A DNA stretch of 64,000 nt from Gigaspora rosea (GCA_003550325.1 QKWP01000135.1:338370-402369); one strand, 5' to 3'. Numbered from the stretch's first letter, positions 45,819 through 57,965 are shown. Program-made: numbers and translations. The notes: generated by a model from the sequence alone, not told the origin.

Positions 45819-47102
45819 GAATAATAGATGTAAAAGAAAATGAATAGTTGTAGATCATATATATTTTAAGGTAAAAAGGAACACGGACCAATTAAAATAA
45901 AAAATTTTTTATTCTGAGATATTTTTTTAAAAAAAAAAAATCCTAATAATTACTGGATTATGATGTAGGAACTAAACGCTAACATTTTTTATTTCTTTTT
46001 TTAGACCTATGAAATATGGGACGCCATAGAAGCATTCTTTATTATCTACAACATTAACGCGTAATGGGCAATCGAGAAAACGATCAGTTATATAATTGTG
46101 ACAGATCATAATGAAATGATCATAATGAAATTTGAACTTATTTTATGCCCGATTTTTAAATTTTTTTGAGGCCTTTATTGTTAGGTTTTTTTATAGTTAA
46201 GTTAGGGTTTAGGGTTAAAATTATTACATAGGAAGAGTATAGTTGGATTTTGGTAGGACTTATATTTTTAAATTAATCTAATTTCATTATAATCTACAAC
46301 ATTTATTGTATTTTTTTTGACTTTATATTAATAGACAACTAATAATTTGGCACTGCAAAATTTTTCTATATGATAATTTAATCTCAAGAGTATAAATTTA
46401 TTATAGATTCTTTTTTTAGTCAAATTTGTCATTTATTGTACTGTACTGTCGCGAAATAGCGTCCAACTACGCGTTATTTAGAGTACGCGTATGGGTGTTA
46501 TTTTGACAAATATAACATTTTTCCCAAGCTTGCTTGCTAAATCTAATTATTTATTGGAACCTTTATATGGGTGTGCGTTATTTCGGACGCGTATGGACGT
46601 CATTTTGAAACTATGCATACTATTTTTAGAGGGCATGATTTCCTAAATAACGTCCATTCCCGACAATATGGTAATTGGATTCATATTTAAGAAAAAAGAT
46701 CACAATGTATATAAGTTTTGATTAAAAAAACTTTATACAATATACTGTAAATTGTTTCGTAATTCAATATATTTATCAGGGTTTTATGATTAAATTCGTT
46801 ATACCGAAGCGTTTTGAAGCGACAACATTGTTATAGTGACAGAATTGGTTTATCAAGATTCATTATATCGAGATTACCGGTATACTGTATTTATAAAATA
46901 GATAAAAAACATTCACATTCCAAAATGCTATGAACATCTAAAATAATGTAAATGCTATAAGATTTTGAGATTTATTAATACAAAAGGTTCACTAATATTC
47001 GTGATTAAACAATGGTCGAGATAAAATTATTGAAATTGCTATTATTTTTAGACTTTTGATTTGTATAAACAATTATTTCATTAAGTATTAAATTCATTTG
47101 AT
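45819..47102. repeat. Spacer between BTB units C and D
   Basis: 5' flank of C, then the same sequence order as 43140-44315: unit-boundary block, GTTAGGGTTTAGGG word, GTCGCGAAATAACG miniature (46448-46664), 3' flank. The period from C to D is about 2.8 kb. Confidence 0.65.
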
Positions 47103-47137
47103 TCATTTATTATGAATCTGAAATATTTCATATTCGT

Positions 47138-48616
47138 TTAAAGAAAAGTTAGCCGAAACAGGTCTAATCTGCTTTTCGTATGAACGTTAATATAATAGCC
47201 GTATATTTCAACATTATTATATTCAATAATAAGATCCTGAAAGTTTACACCAGAATTAAAACGAGAATAAATAGCTTTATCTGGATTTCGTACTCGACTT
47301 AGAATAGATGATTTAATGGTACCATTTTTCAATGAAAAAATGAAGTTATTTTCGCATCTTGTGTATGTATTATTTTTTGATTTGTCCCAAGCGAGGGGAT
47401 TGTAACCACCAAGAATTTCATCAGTGTCTTTAAGTTTCATAACTGTAACGGTATTTAGTTGCTTATCACATAACTTCCAAAAAGAGTCTGGACTAAACCC
47501 ATCTTTGCTTCCTCGAAGAAGTAATTTAAATTCATAGGGAATGTTTGCTATATCATACATTTCAGTTTTCTTATCAATCCATGTGGCAATTTCAGCTTTA
47601 TGTTCTTCTGTAATAACTGTTGAAAATGGTTCTATTGTTCTTGTTGGCAGTGTTGATTTTAAAATAATACGAGGTGGCAGAACTGTTGATGAAATTTGTT
47701 TGTTTGGAGCCATGAATTTATTAGATAGATCTTTCCAAAGATTTTTTTCAAGATGTTTTTTATATGGACGTATACTATCAACAACATCTTCACCAGGAAT
47801 TTGAAAATATCGGATATGAGGTAGGCAATTTTTTAAAGTAGTTTTTACATTCTGAAAATTTTCTTGAGTCCAGTTTTCAGGATTAGAAGGTAATCCTGGA
47901 TTCTTTGCGACACCACATTTAATTACATAATTCCAAACTTCTACTTCTTTTAATTGTAAATCATCACGTTTGATAAGTGAAATTAGTGCATTTTCTTGAA
48001 GTGAAGTAAAATCTTCTGAATCAAAGATGATATTTGGATATTTTATCGCGATGTTATTACACCATTTTTGTAATTCTTGGAGTTTATTAATTTCGAAACT
48101 TGTCTTGTAGACATAAGCAAAATGTGAACGTAACCAATGTGCCTCTACTTCAATCAAATGAGTCTCAAGGTGCTTTACTAATTCTTCAAGAAGAAGTTCA
48201 CAAGCAATTAACATAATATCGAAAGTTGATGATGCATCAAGATTTTCTAAAGAAAATACGCCTCCGTAAATACACCTTAAATTAAACTATTTGATTAAAT
48301 TACCTAAATTTATACATAATATATATACTGTAGTATTAAATGGTTAAAAAAGAGTTTACCTGATAACAATTTCAAAATGTTGAATTGAAATATTTTGCTT
48401 TAAATTGATTCTTATAATATTATTCGACTCTTTGTTTACAAGTTCGTTACGAAAATATGAAGATCTATATTTCAAGATAGCAGAATGCGTTTTGAATTCT
48501 TTAATATCTGGAGATTTACCAACCTCAATAATAACATTATAATCGTCTCCATTTTCAAGAAGTTGAATATAATTATTTGAAAGGTTTTCAAAAAATTTGC
48601 TTGTCATTGTTGCCAT
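47138..48616 (-). CDS. BTB-BACK-TLDc copy D, nearly intact
   Basis: Exon 1 at 48616-48360, intron 48276-48359 (84 nt, GT-AG), exon 2 at 48275-47138. This gives 464 residues with no internal stop. Order: BTB (about 10-95, with KTHSAILKYRSSYFRNEL), BACK-like helices (about 100-215), then TLDc (about 285-460, with LLRGSKDGFSPDSFWKLCD, GGYNPLAW and FIFSLKNG). The last 16 or so residues are frameshifted: GAACGTTAATATAAT replaces GAACGCATAATATAAT of copy E, so SYEKQIRPV ... IFQIHNK is lost for HTKSRLDLFRLTFL. The missing last beta strand may harm the TLDc fold. It is probably expressed but possibly weakened. Likely an adaptor of a cullin-type ubiquitin ligase, by BTB-BACK family knowledge. Confidence 0.85.
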
Positions 48617-48748
48617 GAATAATAAATGTAACGTTAAGTGTAACGGGCGAATTTTAAAATGAAATAGTTGTAGATCATATATATTTTGAGATATTAGGGA
48701 ATCGTTAGAAAAAGGACAAATTTCTAGGTAAATATTTTACTAAAAATA

Positions 48749-48993
48749 TATATGGGGAAAGTCAATATAAAACAGGCAAATTGTTTTTATAACTTTTATT
48801 AAAATTTGAATTAAAATACCTCAGTAATTATCAAACCAAATTTAATATTTTTTTTTTTTTTATTTTAATTTTATAACTAACTTATATAAAATTTTTTACT
48901 AGATTGACTTGATAATTGTTGATATTTGATTTAAAGTTTAAAAACTTTTAATTAGAAAATATTTGTCTGTTTTCTATTGACTTTCCCCTATAT
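48749..48993. mobile_element. Miniature, GTCAATAGAAA family, 245 bp
   Basis: Ends TATATGGGGAAAGTCAATAT and, inverted, TATAGGGGAAAGTCAATAGA, with similarity over about 33 bp. Possibly TA-flanked. The interior is AT-rich. Confidence 0.7.
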
Positions 48994-50076
48994 TACTGTA
49001 TATATTAATATTTCTACTGTATACTGTAATTATAGAAAAAATTTATATTAATTTGATTTGGTAGCTCGCTAAGATATTTTAAATTAATAAAAGAAAAAAA
49101 AATGCTAATAATTACTGAATTATGATGTAAGGACTAAACATTACCAGATTTTTTTTTACCATAGAGGCGTTCTTTATTATCTACAACATTAACAGATTGA
49201 TTTACGCGTAAATGGACAATAGAGAAGACGATCGGTTATATATTAATGGTATAAAGTGATAAGTTGGCAAAGAGATTTCAACACCAACATTTTGGTTTTA
49301 TTTTTGTAGCACACATATCATAATCGATAGTATTTTTTTAAGGCATATGATATTATAATATAGTCCAAAATCGCGAATACTTTTTTTTTTCGCACTGTAA
49401 AAAAAGTTTTTTTTTTCACGTACAGTATAAAAAAATATTTTACATAATTTACAACAAAAAATATTTTATCCCAAATCATATCCAAATATTTGCAAATATT
49501 GAAATATTTTAAAATTTGATATCTAAGTCCTGTCCGATCAATGAATCACCCAGGTGTAAAAAAATCAATATCAACCGTTAAACCCAGGGTCAGAATATAT
49601 TAAAACCGATTGATTTTATTAAAATAATCAATCTGTAATAAAAAACTTGCTACCAGATCATGTAAGGTCAGGAGATGTTAGAAGTTATTAAACTAACGTT
49701 AGCTAAAAGATTACCATAATTGTCTTCACTATGCATTTTAGTATTTCTTAGATATGCTTCGCATACAATACAGTACAGAATATTCCGAAACAAATTACTA
49801 AAAACATTCATATAAGTGCTGCTGAGAAAAACATGTAAGCACAAGTTTTTCACTGTATCAAACTTTTTTAAATTGTATTATACGTACTATGTAGTTCGAA
49901 CCGTTTTAAATCATATGTATAATACGTACATACTTATCCGGCAGCTTACTATGATTCGTGTCAAATAAATTTATCATTCGGAAGAAACTACATAGTTGTC
50001 GAATAATTGTTATTGGGCAGACTATCGTCATAAATAGTATTTATCAGTCATGTAGATGTCTTATAACTATTACCGG

Positions 50077-50336
50077 TAATTGGAGGTGAGTCAATAGAAT
50101 TCAAGCAAATTTTTTATAATAAAGATTTTTTATAACTTTGAACAAGAATAACTTAACAGAAACTTGACCAAATTCAATAAAAATTTTTTATATAATTTTT
50201 ACAACTTGTATAGTTAATTAATTTAAAAAAATTTTCATCAAATTTGGTTAAGGTTCTGTTAAGTTGTCCTTGTTTAAAATTTTTTTTAATAATTATAAAG
50301 TATTTTCTTGGTTTCTATTGACTCAACCCCAATTAT
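50077..50336. mobile_element. Miniature, GTCAATAGAAA family, 260 bp
   Basis: Ends TAATTGGAGGTGAGTCAATA and, inverted, TAATTGGGGTTGAGTCAATA. Interior arms with TAACTTAACAGAAAC-like words are also inverted. Related to 48749-48993 and to the short hairpin at 4427-4504. Confidence 0.7.
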
Positions 50337-51149
50337 TTAGCAAATATTTGAACTTGGTCCAGATACTATAACTCGAATCTTATTCGAATAGGCAATCGGT
50401 GACCAAATTTTTTGATCTGTTTATGTATTTTTTTTTTTTGGATTTATTAATAGACAACTAATAATTCGACTTTGCGAAATTTTCTATATGGTAATTTATT
50501 AATGTTAAGTTTAATCTTAAGGCGCAATTTTAATATCAGACTCTTTATTTTAAGTCAAATTTGTTATTTATTTGCACGAAATAACGCGTTATTTAAAATA
50601 CGCTACGCTAGGGTGTGTAATGGCCTATTAAAATCAAACATAGGCAGGGTCACTAATGATCATCACTAATTGCGGATTTTTTATGGGCGTCGATATATAC
50701 AGTACATATATATTAATAATAAAACGAATTGACATAACTAATTAACCAAATAGCATGCAGTTTTTTTCATATGGGCGGATTTGTTTCCATTCAATATTGT
50801 CATAAATTCGATTTTATCACATATGATGATCAAATCTTGACCTTAACCAATCAAATTAATAAAGTGACATTTTGTCAATCAAAGATGTGATTAATATCTT
50901 TATTTAATTATATATTTTTAAATAGTAATTCGATTCTATATTTCTGTCATCACTTTTACTAGAGACGCATTTCAACTTTAGTTCATATTAAATTAAACAA
51001 TATCGCTTATAAGTATTTGATCTAAATTATCTAAAACGTCTATCATAGTATTTTTATTTTTTTTGTTAACTATATATCTAGTAATTAATATTTTTGTTTT
51101 GAGATTAGTGAATATTAATATGAAGTAAAAAAAAATAATCAATTTTGTA

Positions 51150-51620
51150 AGGTCTTATTGAATGAATAAATTTATACCACAATACCGAAACTTCTTGTAT
51201 TCCGAATAACTTGTTTAAAGATACTTTGCCACATACTGCACATAGCCCCCATGTTTTTACATTGTCTATATCCTTGTTTTTTATTCGTGCTTAAATTTCT
51301 ATTAAGTACAACCAAATCAGTATAATGTTTATGACAAAGTTGATCACTAAGTTTTTATGCTTGCGGGATCTTAAAAAACAGTTGCGAGATCTAGTCTTGT
51401 CGAATGTTGTTGACACAGCTGGTCATCTAATTTGAGTTCTACCTTTAAACTTGGAGCAGCTTGACTCTTTAGTTTTAGATAAAAGATCTGGCGCCAGTTT
51501 GCGAAATTTTTGCCACATATCACACCTGGCCCTGTATTCTTGCGCGGTGAGCCCTTTGCCATCGTTACTAGTAAAAGTTACACCTAAAAAAAAATTATCG
51601 TAGGATCAATGAGGATCTTG
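51150..51620 (-). pseudogene. Cys/His-rich coding remnant carried by the element
   Basis: The open frame at 51562-51371 reads MAKGSPRKNTGPGVICGKNF ... LDDQLCQQH. Further along, in other frames, come DQLCHKHYTDLVVLN and GLCAVCGKVSLNKLFGI. Two repeats of a CxxCGK- or ICGK-type start with a DQLCxxH step suggest a zinc-binding module, duplicated and decayed. No named family was recognised. It may be a captured host gene fragment, or a remnant of the element's own protein. Confidence 0.35.
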
Positions 51621-51790
51621 AAGCTGAAGTCTTGTTGAATGTAAGCACAAAATTTCATACCACTATATTAAAAAAAAAAGTGTGGCTTCGAAAAAGTATG
51701 TATCACTTTTTATTATTACATTAAACAAATTAACCAATCAGAGGGCAGATATTCAATAATCACATGGAAATAAATCCGCCCATATGTTTT

Positions 51791-51971
51791 AATTGAAGCT
51801 CTCGACTAGCTCTATACTGAAATAGAGCCATTTTTTCAATATTTTTATAAAAATTTTTAGAACATTAATGATTAATTTTTGAATTTTGATTTTTGTTATT
51901 TTTATATATATATTTAAAAACATTGAAAAAATAGCTCTATTTCAGTGTAGAGTTAGTCGAGAGCTTCAATT
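51791..51971. mobile_element. Nested miniature with about 45-bp terminal repeats
   Basis: Ends AATTGAAGCTCTCGACTAGC and, inverted, AATTGAAGCTCTCGACTAAC, continuing through CTGAAATAGAGC. A second, older copy is at 9401-9566. Confidence 0.75.
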
Positions 51972-52725
51972 TAAAAAAAAAAATTGCATGTTATTTGGTT
52001 AATTAGTTATGTCAATAAATGTAAATTATCTTGGTAAAATTTATATCGATTTTGATATAAATGTGCCCTGATTTATAATTAAGTGATTTAATAATATACT
52101 ATTGAAGTTTTATTGATTTAAACAATGATTATAAAAATGTATAGCTAAATATATACTAAAAAAATATCATATCCAATAAATTATATTTTTTAAAATAAAA
52201 ATAAATATTAATATTCATATATAAATTTTATTATTAACTATTTAATTCATATTATGATAATATATATTATACATAAATTTTATCGTTATTTACAGTACTT
52301 TAATTTATATATATGTAAATTTAATCATTAATTAATTTATCTATCGATATTTTATAACATATCGTTATCTAATAAATGAATTTGCCATTAGAAAATCCGA
52401 AATTAGTGATAATCATCAGTGACCCTGCCTATGTTTGATTTTAATAGGCCATTACACACCCTAACGCTACGCGTATGGGCGTTATTCTTGACCATTGTTG
52501 CAAAAAACTGTGCGGATTTGGACATATAAAATTCTATTTTAGACAAATTTGGACATAGGAAATTTTATGTCCATATATCCATGTCCAAATAAAATTTTTA
52601 TTGTAGCCCGATAACAACACTGTTTTTGACTATATGCACGTTATTTAGAGTACGCTGGGCATTATGTTTAGACAAATAAACCATTTTTCCAAACTTGTTT
52701 TGCTAATCTAATTATTTGTTGGAAC

Positions 52726-53124
52726 CAGGGCCGATGATTTTCTGCGGTGATAAATTGTTAATTCCGTCCGTGACAAATTCAAATTCTGCAAAATTTCCGT
52801 GCATTAAAATTCATAATTTCTGCGTGAATTCTGCGTTGGTAATTTATAAATTCTGTGTTGGTTATATAGAAATCTTGAATATTCTGCAATCAATTTGTCG
52901 TTTAGTCTTCGGATTATTTAGGATATTAAGCAGACCATGCTCGTATTTCAGGTTTATTTATTTTCTACATCGGAACTTTTCGGAAGTTATAATTTTAGAA
53001 CGTTGTACCTATAAAAAAACTAAATAATTTATAAATCCCTACTTTCTGCGGCAATTCCGTGTTTACAACCTAATTCCGTGATTTCTGCGGCATTCCGTGA
53101 AATGCAGAAAATCATCGGCCCTGG
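52726..53124. mobile_element. Miniature element, CAGGG..GATGATTT family, copy 2
   Basis: Ends CAGGGCCGATGATTTTCTGC in perfect inverted copy at the right. The interior holds many TTTCTGCG and ATTCCGTG words. An imperfect flank TTGGAACC / TGGACC suggests an eroded duplication. The CAGGG end is hAT-like. Confidence 0.7.
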
Positions 53125-53388
53125 ACCAGGTATAAATATCATTAAATCCGGGACAGAATATTAAAATCATACGACCGATTGATTTTATATAAAATGGTCA
53201 ATCTGTAATAAAAAAAAATTTGCTATCAGAATCACTGTAAGGTCAGGAGATGTTAGAAATTATTAAACCAACGTTATCCGGCAAACACATATGATCATGG
53301 CGCAATAACGCCTTGATATTTTTTGACTCATTTCGGAACAGTGTTTTGATTTTCGGACTGATCCAGGATTTACTATCGGGTAATTTTG
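53125..53388. other. Short spacer, BTB-unit flank fragment
   Basis: 53127-53270 (AGGTATAAATATCATTAAAT ... ACCGATTGATTTTA ... GTAAGGTCAGGAGATGTTAG) recurs at 49560-49690. No gene is seen. Confidence 0.5.
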
Positions 53389-54152
53389 GCCTTGCCAGCA
53401 TAGCAGAAGTTCGTTTTGATTGGTTGTTAAGATACCCCGGAAAAAATGTCGATCATACCCCGGATAGAGTACCGGACAAAAATTTTATAACTCTCGAACT
53501 TTTAAAAAATTAGTCATTACACTCTAAAGACATATTATAAATTTACAATATACTAATTCAGTTTTGTATTAACAACTTTAATTTGGATTTTACAAGGGTT
53601 TTGTTATTTTTTTCACAATAAATAAATATAAACGTCTACTAAATAACACGTACGCGACCATTCCTAACACTACTATTACTATCACTTATTGTGTTATAAA
53701 CATCATATTCACAAACTATACTTGTACTAAATAAATTATAATCAAAAATATTAAAATACGGTTTAGAATAATAGTTCAAAATTATACTTTTCGTAAAAAA
53801 ACACAAACAAACTAGTTGAAGCAGAGTCTTTCAATTTCAACTTACCAATTGCTTAGACCGCCGTACCACCTTCCGACCTTTCAAAATATTCACCTCTCAT
53901 CTAGTTTTTGGAACTACTGCATCTTATTGCATCTCAGGTTAAAAAACAATAAGTTTGAAGGTAAACTACCAACGACTAAAGTTGGTTGTTACGTTTTGTA
54001 TTACAAAAAAAAAGTTTCATATGACACGACGATTTTTACTATTAAAAGTACTTTAAAAATTACAATTGACTATATAAAAAAAAGATCGTCACCAATCATA
54101 TTTATCCTAATAACAGCCAATCAAAACGAGCTTCCGCTATGCTGGCCTTGCC
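53389..54152. mobile_element. 764-bp TIR element
   Basis: Ends CAGCATAGCAGAAGTTCGTT and, inverted, CAGCATAGCGGAAGCTCGTT, continuing TTGATTGG. Flanked by GCCTTGC on both sides (7 bp). The surrounding word TTTTGATTTTCGGACTGATC occurs on each side. The interior frame 53816-54199 has no recognisable domain. Confidence 0.65.
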
Positions 54153-54906
54153 GAATATCCAGATTATTTGTTTTGATTTTCGGACTGATCCGGAATTAGT
54201 TAAAATTCACTATCGGGTAATCTCGTGATGTGTTGGAGGCCTTGCCGAATATCAAATTTTTGAACCAGAACAAAGTACTTAAATTTGTATAAGCAATGAA
54301 AAGTAGTAATTAATTACGTTTTTTTTCAATTGTAGGCAATTAAAAATAAAAAGTGCAATTATTAAATGTTTTCCTGCAAAAAATTTCTTTATTTTGAGGA
54401 TTTCAATTTTCATATTTACCAGTATTAACTGGAACAGGTTTTAAATAAAAATTCTTAACCATTATAATTGGATGTTTAATAAATAAAACTTTTTTTTAAA
54501 AAAAAAAATTACCAAAAAAAAAGAAAATTACCTTTGTGCTATCATTTTTAACACTTTGGAGCAGCTTTTTTTCGCAATACTGTTTCATTATTATTAATCA
54601 TACTTGGCTCAGAAATGTCATTTTTCTTCATTTTACCAGTCCCAGATGAAATTGCATTCGTTTTGAGATTACTACTCAAGCTCTTGATTTGGGCATTAAA
54701 AAAAAAAACTTTTGAAGTATACTTTTATAATATGTATAGTATAAAGTGAAAGAAATTTGTTTTTTAAAAAAAATAACACCCGAAGAATTTTTTTTTCGCT
54801 CATTTGAAAAAAATTTTCTTTTTTATTAAATTATCTTTGTTTTGATCTAAAGTCTATATATAGAGGGGGGATGATCGGGCCATGATCATAAATTGCCGGA
54901 TAACAC
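54153..54906. other. Gene-free, AT-rich
   Basis: No supported gene. 54500-54720 contains Lys-rich open words on the minus strand without a start or a recognised family. Confidence 0.4.
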
Positions 54907-55055
54907 CAATATTGGGCAAATTGATGAACATCGATGAATTTTGGCTCAAACAGTCAAATGATTGGCGGACACGTGCCGCGAAGCGGCACGTGTCCGCCAA
55001 TCATTTGCCTGTTTGAGCCAAAATCACGATATTCATCAATTTTTGCCCAATATTG
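54907..55055. repeat. 149-bp near-perfect palindrome with GC-rich core
   Basis: The left arm starts CAATATTGGGCAAATTGATG. The right arm is its inverted copy, with a few mismatches near GAACATCGATG/ACGATATTC. The centre is GGCGGACACGTGCCGC-GAA-GCGGCACGTGTCCGCC, perfectly paired with a 3-nt loop. Arms are about 73 bp. Confidence 0.9.
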
Positions 55056-56473
55056 TATACTTATCTTAAGAGATTACTACTAGGCTAATGCATAGCATTA
55101 TATGTCCGGAGCCCATCATATGAAGTTCATCATATTACACAAACGCGTTAATATGCATATGTTGGTAACATTAAAGCACAAATATAGACACGCGTGCGGA
55201 CAGACAAAAAATTTCCAAATTCAAGTATATCAAAAAGTAAAATTTGTCAAGATTTTTACAATTGAAGCACATCAGGAAAGTAATTTTTGTATCACTTTGC
55301 ATAGACACTAATTGACCGTCGCTACGCTCCGGCCAATAATTGTCCTCACTATGCATTTACATTTCTTAGATATGCGTCGCATATAATACAGCAAACAGAA
55401 TATTCCAAACCAATTTATAAAAGCATTAATATGAATATTGCAAAGGAAAACATCACAAAATTTTCACTGTATCAAAACTTATAAAAATTGTGCAACAACA
55501 CGTATTATGTAATTGAATTATACGTACGTGCATACTTATCAGAACACTGATAATATAGTTATAAATTACATAATTATTCGGATAATATTTGTCACTTAAC
55601 GAATATTTGAACTTGATTCGGATACAATCTTATTCGAATAGGAAATCTCGTGAGTAAATTTTTTGATATTTTTTTGGCTTTATATTATAGACAACTAATA
55701 ATTTAACTTTGCAAATTTTCTATATAATAAATTATTCATGTTAATTTAATCTCAAAAGTACAATTTTATTATTGATTCTTTTTTTAGTCAAATTTGTCAT
55801 TTATTTTACTGTACTGTCGCGAAATAACGTCCAACTGCACGTTATTTAGAGTACGCGTATGGGATTTATTTTGACAAACATTTTTTCCAAGCTTGCTTGC
55901 TAAATCTGATTATTTGTTGGATCCTTTATATGGATGTGCGTTATTTCGGGACGCGTATGGACGCCATTTTGAAACTATTTTTAGGGTATGATTTCCTAAA
56001 TAACGTCCATTCCCGTTATTTCGCGACAATATGGTACGGTAATTGGATTCATATTTAAGAAAAAAGAACACAATGTATAAGTTTTGATTAAAAAAACTTT
56101 ATACAATATACTGTAAATTGTTTCGTAATTCAATATATTTATCAGGGCTTTATGATTAAATTCGTTATACCGAAGCGTTTTGAAGCGACAACATTGTTAT
56201 AATAACAGAATTGGTTTATCAAGATTCATTATATCGAGATTACCGGTATACTGTATTTATAAAATAGATAAAAAACATTCACATTCCAAAATGCTATGAA
56301 CATCCAAAATAATGTAAATGCTATAAGATTTTGAGATTTATTAATACAAAAGGTTCACTAATTTTCGTGATTAAACAATGGTCGAGATAAAATTATTGAA
56401 ATTGCTATTATTTTTAGACTTTTGATTTGTATAAACAATTATTTCTACACATTAAGTATTAAATTCATTTGAT
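55056..56473. repeat. 3' flank of copy E with GTCGCGAAATAACG miniature
   Basis: 55300-55540 resembles 49700-49930 (CACTATGCATTT ... TCTTAGATATGC ... ACAGAATATTCC). 55680-56460 repeats the unit flank seen at B, C and D, with the miniature at 55816-56027. No gene is supported. Confidence 0.55.
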
Positions 56474-57965
56474 TCATTTATTATGAATCTGAAATATTTC
56501 ATATTCGTTTAAAGAAAAGTTAGCCGAAACAGGTCTAATCTGCTTTTCGTATGAACGCATAATATAATAGCCGTATTTTTCAACATTATTATATTCAATA
56601 ATAAGGTCATCAAAGTTTACACCAGAATTAAAACGAGAATAAATAGCTTTATCTGGATTTCGTACTCGACTTAGAATAGATGATTTAATGTTACCATTTT
56701 TCAATGTAAAAATGAAACTATTTTCGCATCTTGTGCGTGTATGATTTTTTGATTTGTCCCAAGCGAGGGGATTGTAACCACCAAGAATTTCATCAGTGTC
56801 TTTAACTTTTATAACTGTAACGGTATTTAGTTGCTTATCACATAACTTCCAAAAAGAGTCTGGACTAAACCCATCTTTGCTTCCTCGAAGAAGTAATTTA
56901 AATTCATAGGGAATGTTTGCAATATCATACGTTTCAGTTTTCTTATCAATCCATGTGGCAATTTCAGCTTTATGTTCTTCTGTAATAACTGTTGAAAATG
57001 GTTCTATTGTTCTTGTTGGCAGTGTTGATTTTAAAATAATACGAGGTGGCAGAACTGTTGATGAAATTTGTTTGTTTGGAGCAATGAATTTATTAGATAG
57101 ATCTTTCCAAAGATTTTTTTCAAGAAGTTTTTTATATGGACGTACACTATCAATAACATCTTCCCCAGGAATTTGAAAATAACGAATATGAGGTAGGCAA
57201 TTTTTAAAGTAGTTTTTACATTCTGAAAATTTTCTTGAGACCAGTTTGCAGGATTAGATGGTAATCCTGGATTCTTTGCGACACCCCATTTAATTACATA
57301 ATTCCAAACTTCTACTTCTTTTAATTGTAAATCATCACGTTTGATAAGTGAAATTAGTGCATTTTCTTGAAGTGAAGTAAAAATCTTCTGAATCAAAGAT
57401 GATATTTGGATATTTTGTTGCGATGTTATTACACCATTTTTGTAATTCTTGGAGTTTATTAATTTCGAAACTTGTAGACATAAGCAAAATGTGAACGTAA
57501 CCAATGTGCCTCTACTTCAATCAAATGAGTCTCAAGGTGCATTATTAATTCTTCAAGAAGAAGGTCACAAGCAATTAACATAATGTCAAAAGTAGATGAT
57601 GCATCAAGGTTTTCTATCCGTAAATATACCTTAAATTCAATTATTTTATTAAATAACCTAAATTTATTCATAATATATATAGTATTAAATTGATATAATA
57701 ATAGTTTACCTGATAACAATTTCAAAATGTTGAATTGAAATATTTTGCTTTAAATTGATTCTTAAAATATTATTGACTCTTTGTTTACAAGTTCGTTACG
57801 AAAATATGGAGATCTATATTTCAAGATAGCAGAATGTGTTTTGAATTTTTTAATATCTGGAGATTTACCAACTTCAATAATAACATTATAATCATCTCCA
57901 TTTTCAAGAAGTTGAATATAATTATTTGAAAGGTTTTCAAAAAATTTGCTTATCATTGTTGCCAT
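56474..57965 (-). pseudogene. BTB-BACK-TLDc copy E, multiply frameshifted
   Basis: Exon 1 from ATG 57965 shifts at KESNN (one base lost near 57774), ending at a stop. At the start of exon 2, YIYGGVFSLENL is reduced to a short join (YLRIENLD) by deletion near 57617. A 5-nt loss near 57470 (CTTGTAGAC for CTTGTCTTGTAGAC), an extra base near 57380 and a lost base near 57200 follow. A Leu/Val-type change at the BACK end is also present. The final 76 residues (56474-56704), with the normal IFQIHNK end, are open. Its TLDc 3' end is most like copy D. Confidence 0.85.

Larger units (their letters stand above)
48617..50608. other. 5' flank of D with two miniatures; no gene
   Basis: Includes the D 5' flank, two GTCAATAGAAA-family elements (listed separately), the unit-boundary block near 49030-49260, and 49300-49580 homologous to 36950-37200. 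50565-50608 is the left part of a GTCGCGAAATAACG miniature interrupted by the next element. Confidence 0.5.
50609..52463. mobile_element. 1.85-kb element, about 60-bp terminal repeats, 9-bp duplication
   Basis: Ends TAGGGTGTGTAATGGCCTAT, continuing TAAAATCAAACATAGGC, then AGGGTCACT, inverted at the right end with about 2 mismatches in 60 bp. It is flanked by ACGCTACGC (50600-50608, 52464-52472). The 9-bp duplication and long ends point to a Mutator-like element, though TAGGG ends also occur in hAT. It interrupts a GTCGCGAAATAACG miniature. No transposase is seen. It carries a nested miniature (51791-51971) and a minus-strand Cys/His coding remnant. Relatives lie at 9290-10190 and 21694. Confidence 0.82.

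Noticed and set aside
4427..54152. CRISPR-like regular repeats among short repeats
   Set aside because: No array of identical repeats with unique spacers exists; the repeats are terminal inverted or tandem.
53816..54199. 127-residue plus-strand frame
   Set aside because: It runs through a transposon terminal repeat and has noise-like composition.
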